This document shows positions 34,243 through 41,402 of a stretch of 42,233 nt of DNA, piece after piece. This DNA comes from an uncultured Clostridia bacterium. GTDB taxonomy: Bacteria; Bacillota; Clostridia; Christensenellales; UBA1242. The stretch lies in NCBI GenBank assembly GCA_934772445.1, contig CAKVMJ010000011.1:1-42233 (forward strand), read 5' to 3'. The notes under the pieces were generated by a model. It did no database searches and was not told the origin of the DNA. It was given only the letters and a program-made list of their open reading frames with translations. The position numbers were made by a program, and so were the translations under genes. The first letter of the stretch is position 1; the number at the start of each line of letters is the position of its first letter.

Positions 34243-35093
34243 TAATTTTCTCCACAGACAGATCTGATAAGAGCCCTAATTCTAGCATTTAAGTCAATTT
34301 CTCCTAAGACTTCATTATAAATTTGACAAAATTCATTAAATTCTATTCCGCCTGGTAATACTTTATTCCAAAATTGACTTCCGACTAGAAAGTTATCTGG
34401 ATAACTTAAATACTTTTTGGCACAGCCGCTCCAAACATGTCCTTCGCCATCTTTATGGTATAATGTTGCAAAATAAGCTCTGCAGTTTGGCATATTCATG
34501 CCTGTAAATTGAGTTAATAATTTATCGATATTTGATGGAGCATTAGAACTATCTAAATCTCCACCAGCTTTTATTTCCATTATATTCCATACATTTCCAT
34601 CAAAGAAAGCAAGATCAACAGGTTTAATATGTAATTCACCATCAATATATTCTTGACCTAATTGAATTAGCTCTTGCATTTTGGTATGGTTCAAAGTTGA
34701 TGGTGTTCTTCCTTCAGATGTATTACTTTTTCTAAAAGTTGTAATTCTTCCACCTAATTGTGGATTGGACATGTTCACATGAGAAACAATAATTTGAGTC
34801 TTATGTTCGTCATTTGAAATCTGTATTGGATGCCCAGTAGTGTTGATAACATCGGGAACATTTTCTGCACCATAACGTATGCGCGCAAATCTTTTAGCAC
34901 ATCTTTCAATAGTATTTCCACTTTTCGATTCAAAGCTGCTTACAAAAACCATTTCTGCTGTGGTCTCATTATCAAATTGACTTATTATGAAGTTCCTACG
35001 CTTTTTATTGTAATTTTTTCTAAAGTCGCTTTCAATTTTCTGCACTAATTCTGAAAACTCTTCATGTATTATTCTTTTTACTTCGTTCCTCAT
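34242..35093 (-). CDS. Putative type II restriction endonuclease
   Basis: This 283-aa protein is coupled to the beta-class methyltransferase. The nuclease motif is visible as Asp160 (IKPVDLAFFDG) and Glu173-Ile-Lys175 (NIMEIKAGGDLD), a D-x12-ExK PD-(D/E)xK core. The N-terminal VFVSSFESKSGNTIERCAKR segment recalls the TdeIII/MjaII-type family (from memory, moderate). The end is helical. It lies first in a two-gene minus-strand operon, endonuclease before methylase, which is unusual for safety because modification usually comes first. The cut site cannot be told from the sequence. Confidence 0.75.
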   Translation of the reverse strand: MRNEVKRIIHEEFSELVQKIESDFRKNYNKKRRNFIISQFDNETTAEMVFVSSFESKSGNTIERCAKRFARIRYGAENVPDVINTTGHPIQISNDEHKTQIIVSHVNMSNPQLGGRITTFRKSNTSEGRTPSTLNHTKMQELIQLGQEYIDGELHIKPVDLAFFDGNVWNIMEIKAGGDLDSSNAPSNIDKLLTQFTGMNMPNCRAYFATLYHKDGEGHVWSGCAKKYLSYPDNFLVGSQFWNKVLPGGIEFNEFCQIYNEVLGEIDLNARIRALIRSVCGEN

Positions 35094-35256
35094 TTGAATA
35101 CTCCTTAAGTTTGATAAAGGAAGTATATCACAAATTCTTTAAAAAGTCTATCTGACATAAAAAAATTAAAAATATAAGAAAAATTTTTATAAAATCAATA
35201 AAAATAATCAATATACATGATATAATAATGACAAGACATACAATAAAGGAGTAAAT

Positions 35257-35599
35257 ATGTCCAAACAAAGACTAATTAAAGGTTCTTTACTAAAGTCAGA
35301 AACAGCAAACATTGTTAAAGATATAATGAGCTCTCCACATGATGAAAAATTTGTGAGCACTTTGCTATATTAAAGAGTTCCTCTTACTAGATTATCTGCA
35401 AGAACTTATAAAAATTTACAAATTAATTGATATGTGTGTTAAAAATTTACCATATGAGTTAAAAACAGTATATGACTACCTTTTTGTAAGTAATTTAACT
35501 ATGGATGAAGCGACTCATAGAGTGAATTATGCAAAAACTTCAATACATAGATATAAAAATTTGATAGTAAAAACCCTAGCTAATTGCGTAAATGCTTAA
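35257..35599 (+). pseudogene. Frameshifted ArpU/sigma-region-4-like regulator
   Basis: AAAGGAG and an ATG at 35257 open a 38-codon frame (MSKQRLIKGSLLKSETANIV start) that ends at TAA 35371. A +1 frame, open from 35357, continues without its own start as YIKEFLLLDYLQELIKIYKL and ends at 35599. Joined by one base skip near a TTT run (35361-35363) they give a protein of about 113 aa. Its C-terminus (LTMDEATHRVNYAKTSIHRY) looks like the helix-turn-helix of phage ArpU/RinA-type late regulators. Either it is broken, or it is recoded, or only the part from ATG 35432 (55 aa) is made. Confidence 0.55.
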
Positions 35600-35634
35600 A
35601 AAGGAACAATGTGGAATTTAATGGAACATAATGA

Positions 35635-35663
35635 TTGATTTTTGGCACACCAACCCTTATAAT
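35635..35663 (+). promoter_or_regulatory. Promoter before the replication module
   Basis: A -35 TTGATT (35635-35640) and a perfect -10 TATAAT (35658-35663) are 17 bases apart. Transcription should start near 35670, only about 60 bases before a terminator. Confidence 0.65.
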
Positions 35664-35701
35664 ATAAGTAGAGTTCGAATTCAACTAAATAACATTTAAG
35701 A

Positions 35702-35731
35702 AAGAGAAGGATTGCGCACCTTCTCTTTTTT
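35702..35731 (+). terminator. Attenuator/terminator in the replication leader
   Basis: AAGAGAAGG (35702-35710) and CCTTCTCTT (35719-35727) form a perfect 9-bp stem, followed by a T-run. It stands between a strong promoter and the next ribosome site, so it either ends a roughly 60-nt RNA or gates expression of the primase operon. Confidence 0.8.
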
Positions 35732-35746
35732 ATTAAAAGGAGATTT

Positions 35747-35920
35747 ATGAAACATCAAAAAAATAAATTTATTTAATCATTAAATAATATGGATGATAAG
35801 CAAAAACTCAACTATTTTAAACACCAACGAAAACAAAGTAAAAATAAAGTTGGATGGGATTTAATTATAACATACGAACTTCTCATTCAGAAATGTAAGG
35901 GAAAAGAAAAACAAAATTAG
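35747..35920 (+). pseudogene. Small gene interrupted by an in-frame TAA
   Basis: AAAAGGAG sits just before an ATG at 35747 that reads MKHQKNKFI and then TAA (35774-35776). The same frame continues open for 48 more codons (SLNNMDDKQKLNYFKHQRKQ, ending KEKQN at 35920). A second ATG at 35789 could start the rest (43 aa) but lacks a ribosome site. The 57-codon whole looks like one small basic helical gene ahead of the primase. Confidence 0.55.
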
Positions 35921-35929
35921 GAGGATAAT

Positions 35930-37921
35930 ATGCAAAATGCTTTTGCAGAGATTAAAAACAAACTTAATATTAAAGAAGTAATTGAACATTATCTATCAAA
36001 CAAATTCAAGCGAGACAAAATTAATTGTCCTTTCCACAATGATAAAAATGCATCATTATCAATTAAACCAAGCACTAACTCTTTTAAGTGTTTTGGTTGT
36101 GGCGCAAGTGGAAGCTTAATAGATTTTGTTATGAAATTTAAAGATGTAGATAAATTTGAAGCTATAAAGATACTGAACCAAAATTTTAATTTGTATATAG
36201 ATATAAAAGAGCAGAAACCATCAAAACAAGATATTAAAAGTAATATATTACAATGTGAAAAAGATATAGATAAAACAGATTATTTTATTAAGCGTGGACT
36301 TTCAAATGAAACAATTAAGAAACATCGACTTGGTTATGATAAAGCAAAACATCAAGTAATTATCCCCTATAGTGGTAATTTAGAATATTATCAAGCCAGA
36401 AGTGTTATTGATAAGAAGTTTTTTAATCCTCCCACAGATATTGCAGGAACAGAGCCTATATATAATGAAAACATTTTATATAACTACAATAGTGAAAATC
36501 CAATATTCATAATTGAAAGTCCAATATGTACAATGAGTATTGAACAGTACGGCTCTCATGCTATTGCAACATGTGGTGGCAATGGTATAAACAAACTAAC
36601 TAAATTATTTAAAAATAAGAAAGTGAAAAATTCACTTTCTTTTATTTTGACCTTCGACAACGATGAGCCTGGAGCAAAGTTTACAAAAGAACTTAGCGAT
36701 TATTTCAAAAAAGAAAGAGTTAAATTTATTACCTACAATATCTCAGAAAAATATAAAGACCCAAATGATTGTTTGCAACACAATAATACAAAACTGGTGA
36801 AAAATATTATAAAAGCAAAAGAAATGTTTTATAAACAACAAACATCATATGGAGATTTAAAATCCGTTAAAGAAATTATGGATATGAAGTTTGCAAATAC
36901 AAGCTGGTATATAAATAAACTGTTTACAAACGGTGTTAATTTGCTATGTGGTACATCTAAAAGTGGCAAAAGTTGGTTTGTTCAACAATTATGCTTAGCG
37001 ATTGCGAGTGGTGATGAATTTCTTGATGCAGGTTCTACACGAGCTGAATGCTGGTATATGGCAATGGAAAATAATGAAGAGTTGTCGCAAGTCAGACTAA
37101 AAAAGATGCTTCAAGGCGGAAATGTTCCAGATGGATTTTATATTTCTTATGAAATTTATCCAATAGATAAAATATCCAACGACAAACCTACATTAATTGA
37201 ATATTTAGAATCATACATAAGGCGAAATCCTAAAATTAAGGTTGTTGTTATAGACACTTTTCAAAAGATAAGAAGTTCTGCCCTATATGGCGAAGGAATG
37301 TTTGCTCATGATTATAGAGATATCTCTACATTTAAGCAACTTGCTGAAAATTATAAGGTGTGCATTATTATCGTACATCACTTAAATAAGATGCGAGATA
37401 AAGATGCTGATGGTGATCCATTCTCAAAAATCAATGGAACAAATGGCTTAATGGCAAGTGCAGATTGCATCTTTCTGCTTAACAGAAAACGAGGTGAAGA
37501 TACTGCAACGCTAACTTTTACTGGAAGAAAAATTGGTGAAGATAGTTGGTCAATAAGGCAAAACCAAACAAACATGAAGTGGCAAAAAATTGGCACTGTT
37601 GAAGAAGAAAAAATTAAAAGAGAAAAAGAAGAATATGACAGAGACGAATATGTAAATACAATTCGCTCTTTGCTGAGAAACAATAATGGAAGTTGGACAG
37701 GCATTTGCACAAAACTCCTGGAAGAATGTAGCAAATTATACAACCACCTACCTGCTAGAAATATCAATCATATTGGACAATATTTGAACTCAATTACAGA
37801 TAAGTTAAAACAATATGATGGGATTATGCATATTGCTCCAAGCAAGAATGGTTGCAAACAAGGAAGGCCTCATACATTCTATTACACACAAACACAGCAA
37901 CACAAATTAAATATATGTTAG
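35930..37921 (+). CDS. DNA primase-helicase fusion (CHC2 zinc finger, TOPRIM, RepA-like ATPase)
   Basis: This is a 663-aa replication protein. Residues 1-90 are a DnaG CHC2 zinc finger with Cys33, His36, Cys54 and Cys57 (CPFHNDKNASL, CFGCGASGS). A TOPRIM-like primase core spans about 150-290 (FIIESPICTMSI, ILTFDNDEPGAKF, DPNDC). The C-terminal half is a RecA-fold ATPase of the RepA/hexameric helicase type, with Walker A GTSKSGKS (341-348) and Walker B VVVIDTF (438-444). IIIVHHLNK follows. GGAGG precedes the ATG. Such Pri-Rep fusions start replication in phage satellites and plasmids. It would act at an origin nearby. Confidence 0.92.
   Translation: MQNAFAEIKNKLNIKEVIEHYLSNKFKRDKINCPFHNDKNASLSIKPSTNSFKCFGCGASGSLIDFVMKFKDVDKFEAIKILNQNFNLYIDIKEQKPSKQDIKSNILQCEKDIDKTDYFIKRGLSNETIKKHRLGYDKAKHQVIIPYSGNLEYYQARSVIDKKFFNPPTDIAGTEPIYNENILYNYNSENPIFIIESPICTMSIEQYGSHAIATCGGNGINKLTKLFKNKKVKNSLSFILTFDNDEPGAKFTKELSDYFKKERVKFITYNISEKYKDPNDCLQHNNTKLVKNIIKAKEMFYKQQTSYGDLKSVKEIMDMKFANTSWYINKLFTNGVNLLCGTSKSGKSWFVQQLCLAIASGDEFLDAGSTRAECWYMAMENNEELSQVRLKKMLQGGNVPDGFYISYEIYPIDKISNDKPTLIEYLESYIRRNPKIKVVVIDTFQKIRSSALYGEGMFAHDYRDISTFKQLAENYKVCIIIVHHLNKMRDKDADGDPFSKINGTNGLMASADCIFLLNRKRGEDTATLTFTGRKIGEDSWSIRQNQTNMKWQKIGTVEEEKIKREKEEYDRDEYVNTIRSLLRNNNGSWTGICTKLLEECSKLYNHLPARNINHIGQYLNSITDKLKQYDGIMHIAPSKNGCKQGRPHTFYYTQTQQHKLNIC
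36617..36641 (+). terminator. Terminator-like hairpin inside the primase gene
   Basis: AGAAAGTGAA (36618-36627) and TTCACTTTCT (36631-36640) are perfectly complementary around AAA, followed by TTTATTTT. It lies between the CHC2/TOPRIM coding part and the ATPase. It may cause partial termination or regulate the ratio of short to full-length protein. Confidence 0.5.
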
Positions 37922-37927
37922 ATAATC

Positions 37928-37987
37928 GTTATTGTTGTTATGATTGTTACCTTATAAAAACAAAATAACGATAATAACAACAATAAC
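37928..37987. repeat. Inverted GTTATTGTTGTTAT repeats, possible origin
   Basis: GTTATTGTTGTTAT (37928-37941) and its exact reverse complement (37974-37987) flank an AT-rich centre, with extra AACGATAAT/AACAACAAT units. It lies directly after the primase-helicase stop. It is a candidate replication origin with iterons, or a transcriptional hairpin. Confidence 0.5.
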
Positions 37988-38022
37988 AACAAAAAGGTAT
38001 ATAAAAAGAATTAGGAAAATTT

Positions 38023-38409
38023 ATGATAGAAGATTTTGATTATGAAAAAGGACAAGAGTTCTTAAATAAAACAGAACAACCGCTAAACATATTAAAAGGT
38101 GTTAAAAATATCAATCCAATAGATTATAAGCAAATTTTAACAAATCTTACTGTAAAAGATGATGAATATGGGCTTATAAGTTTTATAGGATATCATGATG
38201 AAGAACAATTGTATTGCAGATTAATAAAGAATAGTAATTACAATGTTCCATTTACATTTATTGAGCTAAGATGTGCGATAAAGCTAGTAAATATGCTACA
38301 ACATACAACCAAAAAGAAAACAGTTGTTAATAAATTGAAGAAAGCTGGAGCATACAATCAACAAGCAATTGATTATGCCTATTGGCTAAAAAATGCTTTG
38401 ATTAACTAG
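38023..38409 (+). CDS. Unrecognised 128-aa satellite protein
   Basis: This is a soluble, Lys/Asn-rich protein of unknown family. The middle YGLISFIGYHDEEQLYCRLI looks like beta strands, and the C-terminus (TFIELRCAIKLVNMLQ and KKAGAYNQQAIDYAYWL) is helical. AGGAAA precedes the ATG. Its stop sits at the edge of the cos-like sequence. The gene before cos in helper-type phages is often an HNH nuclease, but no HNH motif is present here. Confidence 0.65.
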   Translation: MIEDFDYEKGQEFLNKTEQPLNILKGVKNINPIDYKQILTNLTVKDDEYGLISFIGYHDEEQLYCRLIKNSNYNVPFTFIELRCAIKLVNMLQHTTKKKTVVNKLKKAGAYNQQAIDYAYWLKNALIN

Positions 38410-38480
38410 GGATTCCATCTCAGGGGGGTCTAAATCTCTAGGGCTTTCTGTCCTATGAGCGGAACGGCAGTCACGCAAAA
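38408..38480 (+). other. cos-like packaging site
   Basis: AGGGGGGTCTAAATCTCTAG (38422-38441), then GCGGAACGGCAGTCACGC (38459-38476), lie in otherwise AT-rich DNA. From memory, G-run + TCTAAATCTCTA followed by a GGMMCGGC...CACGC block is the sequence between HNH endonuclease and small terminase in HK97-type Firmicutes phages, where cos is located. Its presence without terminase or capsid genes suggests packaging by a helper phage. This is recall, not a search. Confidence 0.6.
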
Positions 38481-38747
38481 ACTTTCGCAAAATCAAAAAT
38501 CAAAACTAAAACAATTAAAAGTGCTACAAATATTGAAAAATAATAGATTTTTTAAGATTTTGATTTTAAAAATAAATCAAATGGAAATCAAAAATAATCA
38601 AAATATTTTGTGGTCGGCAATTTTATGTTTTGGAAAGCCGTTAAAAACGATTGTATCAATCTTTATTTCAAAATGAATAAATTGGTCCAAGAAAGATTGT
38701 TTCAAACGATTTGAAAGGGTTTTTTGCAAGGAATTTGAGCATTCAAA
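38481..38747. other. AT-rich stretch after cos
   Basis: No convincing gene. It contains TTTCAAA-CGA-TTTGAAA, a perfect inverted repeat at 38700-38716, and scattered CAAAATCAAAAATC repeats. The one 73-codon frame here lacks a ribosome site. Confidence 0.4.
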
Positions 38748-38807
38748 CAAGATTACAAAGATACAAGAATTCAAGATTACAAAATTTCAAAGATACAAAG
38801 ATACAAG
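38748..38807. repeat. Tandem CAAAGATACAAG-type repeats
   Basis: CAAAGATACAAG or a one-base variant occurs at 38756-38767, 38788-38800 and 38796-38807. CAAGATTACAAA occurs at 38748-38759 and 38772-38783. The unit is A-rich on the plus strand, phased roughly by helical turns, and lies upstream of the excisionase-like gene. Possible Xis/Int arm sites or iterons. Confidence 0.55.
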
Positions 38808-38836
38808 GATTTTATTTTATTTATTTTGCTGTTTCA

Positions 38837-38893
38837 CTGGACTTGTATACTCTTTTGCGGTACTTTTTGTTTCGCATAAGAATGCAAGTCCAG
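38837..38893 (+). promoter_or_regulatory. Long imperfect inverted repeat before xis
   Basis: CTGGACTTG (38837-38845) and CAAGTCCAG (38885-38893) are exact complements. The inner bases (CTTTTGCG / CGCATAAG) pair with one mismatch. The whole can fold as one RNA hairpin ending 16 bases before the ribosome site. The left arm repeats the motif at 32280. It may be a protein site or an RNA switch. Confidence 0.5.
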
Positions 38894-38917
38894 GTAGTGA
38901 CAGAACCTGGAGGAATA

Positions 38918-39136
38918 ATGCAAAGAATTAGAACAATTAAAGAAACATTACAAATGATTAAACAAGAAGATCCAAACACTGGACTAAGTGAATTCTTAAT
39001 AAGAAAGTTGGCAGATGGATACAAAATCAGATCAATTAAAACTGAAAAGAAGGTATTAATTGACTATGATTCACTGCTTGCCTTCTTGCAGAGCAAAGAT
39101 TATGAACTACCAATGGAACAAGTAATTATTAAATAA
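38918..39136 (+). CDS. Excisionase-like small DNA-binding protein
   Basis: This 72-aa basic protein lies 14 bases before the integrase gene. MQRIRTIKETLQMIKQEDPN and LSEFLIRKLADGYKIRSIKTEK (two parts) followed by VLIDYDSLLAFLQ give the winged-helix pattern of MerR/excisionase-type helix-turn-helix proteins (DNA-binding helix, wing, then a '(V/L)ID-LL-(Y/F)L' end). GGAGG at 38909-38913 sets the start at 38918, though the frame is open farther upstream. It probably directs excision with the neighbouring recombinase. Confidence 0.8.
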   Translation: MQRIRTIKETLQMIKQEDPNTGLSEFLIRKLADGYKIRSIKTEKKVLIDYDSLLAFLQSKDYELPMEQVIIK

Positions 39137-39150
39137 AAGGGAGAAATAAA

Positions 39151-40541
39151 ATGGCTTGCGTTAGAAAGAAAAAACTAAATGACGGATCAATATCATATAG
39201 AATACAAGTAAAAGCAAAAGATCTAAGGACTGGACAATTTGTGGCGAAATCAATGTGTTGGAGAAAACCAAACGAGTTAACCGAAATTCAAGCCAAGAAA
39301 GAATTGCAAAGAGTTTGCTTGGACTTTGAAGATAAATTCAAAAAACAACTAAACGGTATGCTTGCAGTAGATAACGACATAACTTTTATAGATTATGCCA
39401 ATAAGTGGCTTGAAAAGATTAAAAATACAAGATCGCTAAACTACTACATAAAAGGCATAGACAATATTAGAAAGTTTGAGGCATACTTTGGGAATATTAA
39501 ACTTAACCAAATAACACCAGTCATGGTGCAAGGTTTCCTAGATGAAATGATGGCAAAGAAATATGAACAAAGATATGCAATCTTCAAACGAGATTTAACT
39601 CAATATTTAAAATTTCACTGTATAAAACTGGTTGATGCTACTAGAAATAGTGGCATCTCTAGATCAATCTATTATTCAGCCACAGTCGGCAACGGAATAA
39701 GGATTGATAGCGCAAAAACAATATGCGGTGCACTCAACTTAGACTTTGATGAGTGGTTTGATGTTAAAGTAATTAGTCGTCAGTACGCAAAAGAAACTAT
39801 ACTCAAACTTAAACGCACATTAGCAACAATTCTAGCAGATGCAAAAAGGCAAAGACTGGTTGAGCATAACTTTGCTTCCCGTGATTACATTGCACCAATT
39901 CAAGGCTATAAAAAGAAGTTAAAATACTAAACGATAAAGAAGCCAAGATACTAGCAAATTACTTACACACAGAACCTAACCCTAGATGGAAGATAGCATT
40001 ACTCACAGTGTTATTTATGGGGTTAAGGAGTGGCGAACTTGCTGGACTTGAATGGAAAGATATAGACTACGAAAATAAAACAATGACAATAGCAAGATCT
40101 GTGCAAGATATAAATGGGTTTGGTATTATCACCAAAGAGCCTAAAACAGAGAATTCAAAGCGTACAATCTCAATGCCAGACAAACTTATTGAATACTTGC
40201 ATGAATACGAAGCTTGGTGGCAAAACCAAAAGAAATATCTTGGTGATAGACTTGGAGATACTGATAGATTATTCTGCACAGAAGATGGTACAGATATATC
40301 ACCTGGGTTATTCAGAGTATGGCTACAAAAGAGACTAGCAAAAGTTGGCTTACCCAAAGTAACCTTACACTCACTAAGACATACAAACATAACCTTACAA
40401 CTAGTAGCAGGAGTTGATATGAAAACAGTATCTGCCCGTGCAGGACACTCAAAAGCATCAACTACAAGTGACTTCTACAGCCACTTCATAAAAAACTCCG
40501 ACATCCACGCAAGTGAAATATTAAATAAAATATTTGAATAA
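39151..40541 (+). pseudogene. int: Tyrosine recombinase (integrase), split by a -1 frameshift
   Basis: The first frame (39151-39930, 259 aa) has the arm-binding and core-binding domains. The second (open from 39912 to 40541) has the catalytic domain: LRSGEL (Arg), HSLRH (His-x-x-Arg), GHSKAST (His) and the nucleophile Tyr in SDFYSHF. The second frame is -1 relative to the first and overlaps it at an A5 run (39910-39914). Restoring one A gives GYKKEVKILNDKEA, which fits homologous integrases. An XRE-like helix-turn-helix is embedded in the core-binding domain (about residues 171-206). Either it is inactivated, made by frameshifting at AAAAAG, or a homopolymer sequencing error. Confidence 0.88.
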
Positions 40542-40632
40542 GTTAAAGCTAGGAGAGTAAAATCTCTTAGTTTTTTGTTGTAGATATATAAAATTTTATC
40601 AAAATAATGTATAATACATATTGAGGTGAATT

Positions 40633-41382
40633 ATGAATAAAACTAAGGTTAAAATAACTTGTGGTATTATTTTGGTATTGTTTATATGTAGTTTAATACT
40701 TATACCGATATTTAATAAGGACAAAAAACCACAAGATTTAAACATTTATCTAAATGAAGAAGTAAGATTTGCAGATGAGGTTTTTATAAAAGTTGTAGGA
40801 TTATCAGTTGATAAAACAGAAACGTCTGAACATGAATTTGATGAAGATGGAGATAAATTATCTGAATATACACTAAACTTATTAGTATCAATAGAACAAA
40901 GAAATACTGATAATTACATAAATAAAATCACAATGAAATCAGAAATGTTTACATTAAAAAGTGTTAATCTTAAATCTAAAAGTAAAATGCAAGTCTTTTT
41001 TAATAGTCTTGCAACTATTACTCTTCAAACTTCAATAGGTTTATTAGTTGGTGGAACCATGGATGGAAGTTTAGAATATGGAGTAATGGATGCTATTGAA
41101 ACTGGCATAGATTTTGCAACTGAATATACAACACAGTCTATAGAAAATGCAGAAACCTTAAAAACTGATTTTAAACCCATAAAAGCAACAAAAAACCAAT
41201 TTGAGCCATTTAACCCAAGAGATAATATGAATGAAGCAACAATTGTTAAATTATCATTTCCTATAAAACAAGAATATTTAGATAGTGAAAATATAATGGT
41301 ACTAACCGTTGACAAGATAGACAAATTTGAAAAAAGGATATTTTTAATACCAAGACCTATTAACACACAAAAAGACGACTAA
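40633..41382 (+). CDS. Membrane-anchored protein of unknown function
   Basis: This is a 249-aa protein with an N-terminal membrane anchor (about residues 8-27, GIILVLFICSLILIPIF) and an outside domain. The domain resembles DUF4352/telomeric-repeat-like beta folds in layout only: strands (EVRFADEVFIKVVGLSV, LNLLVSIEQRNTDNY), a helical central segment, and a final strand pair (ENIMVLTVDKIDKFE). A hydrophobic Gly-rich patch (TSIGLLVGGTMDGSLEYG) lies near 133-150. It has AGGTGAA before the ATG. It follows the integrase in the element, maybe as a superinfection or surface-exclusion factor; this is a guess. Confidence 0.7.
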   Translation: MNKTKVKITCGIILVLFICSLILIPIFNKDKKPQDLNIYLNEEVRFADEVFIKVVGLSVDKTETSEHEFDEDGDKLSEYTLNLLVSIEQRNTDNYINKITMKSEMFTLKSVNLKSKSKMQVFFNSLATITLQTSIGLLVGGTMDGSLEYGVMDAIETGIDFATEYTTQSIENAETLKTDFKPIKATKNQFEPFNPRDNMNEATIVKLSFPIKQEYLDSENIMVLTVDKIDKFEKRIFLIPRPINTQKDD

Positions 41383-41402
41383 ATAAGTCGTCCTTTTATT
41401 TT
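41374..41402. terminator. Bidirectional terminator
   Basis: GACGACT (41374-41380) and AGTCGTC (41386-41392) form a 7-bp stem overlapping the stop codon, with CTTTTATTTT after it and AAAA before it. It separates two convergent genes. Confidence 0.8.

Noticed and set aside
35642..35663. TTGGCA as the -35 of the replication promoter.
   Set aside because: Only 10 bases from TATAAT; TTGATT at 35635 has the proper 17-base spacing.
37378..37767. A 129-codon minus-strand frame.
   Set aside because: Lies antisense inside the clear primase-helicase gene and has Ser/Leu/Phe composition typical of a shadow frame.
38455..38676. A 73-codon frame starting MSGTAVTQKLSQNQKS.
   Set aside because: No ribosome site, starts within the cos-like sequence, low-complexity Lys/Ile composition; likely chance.
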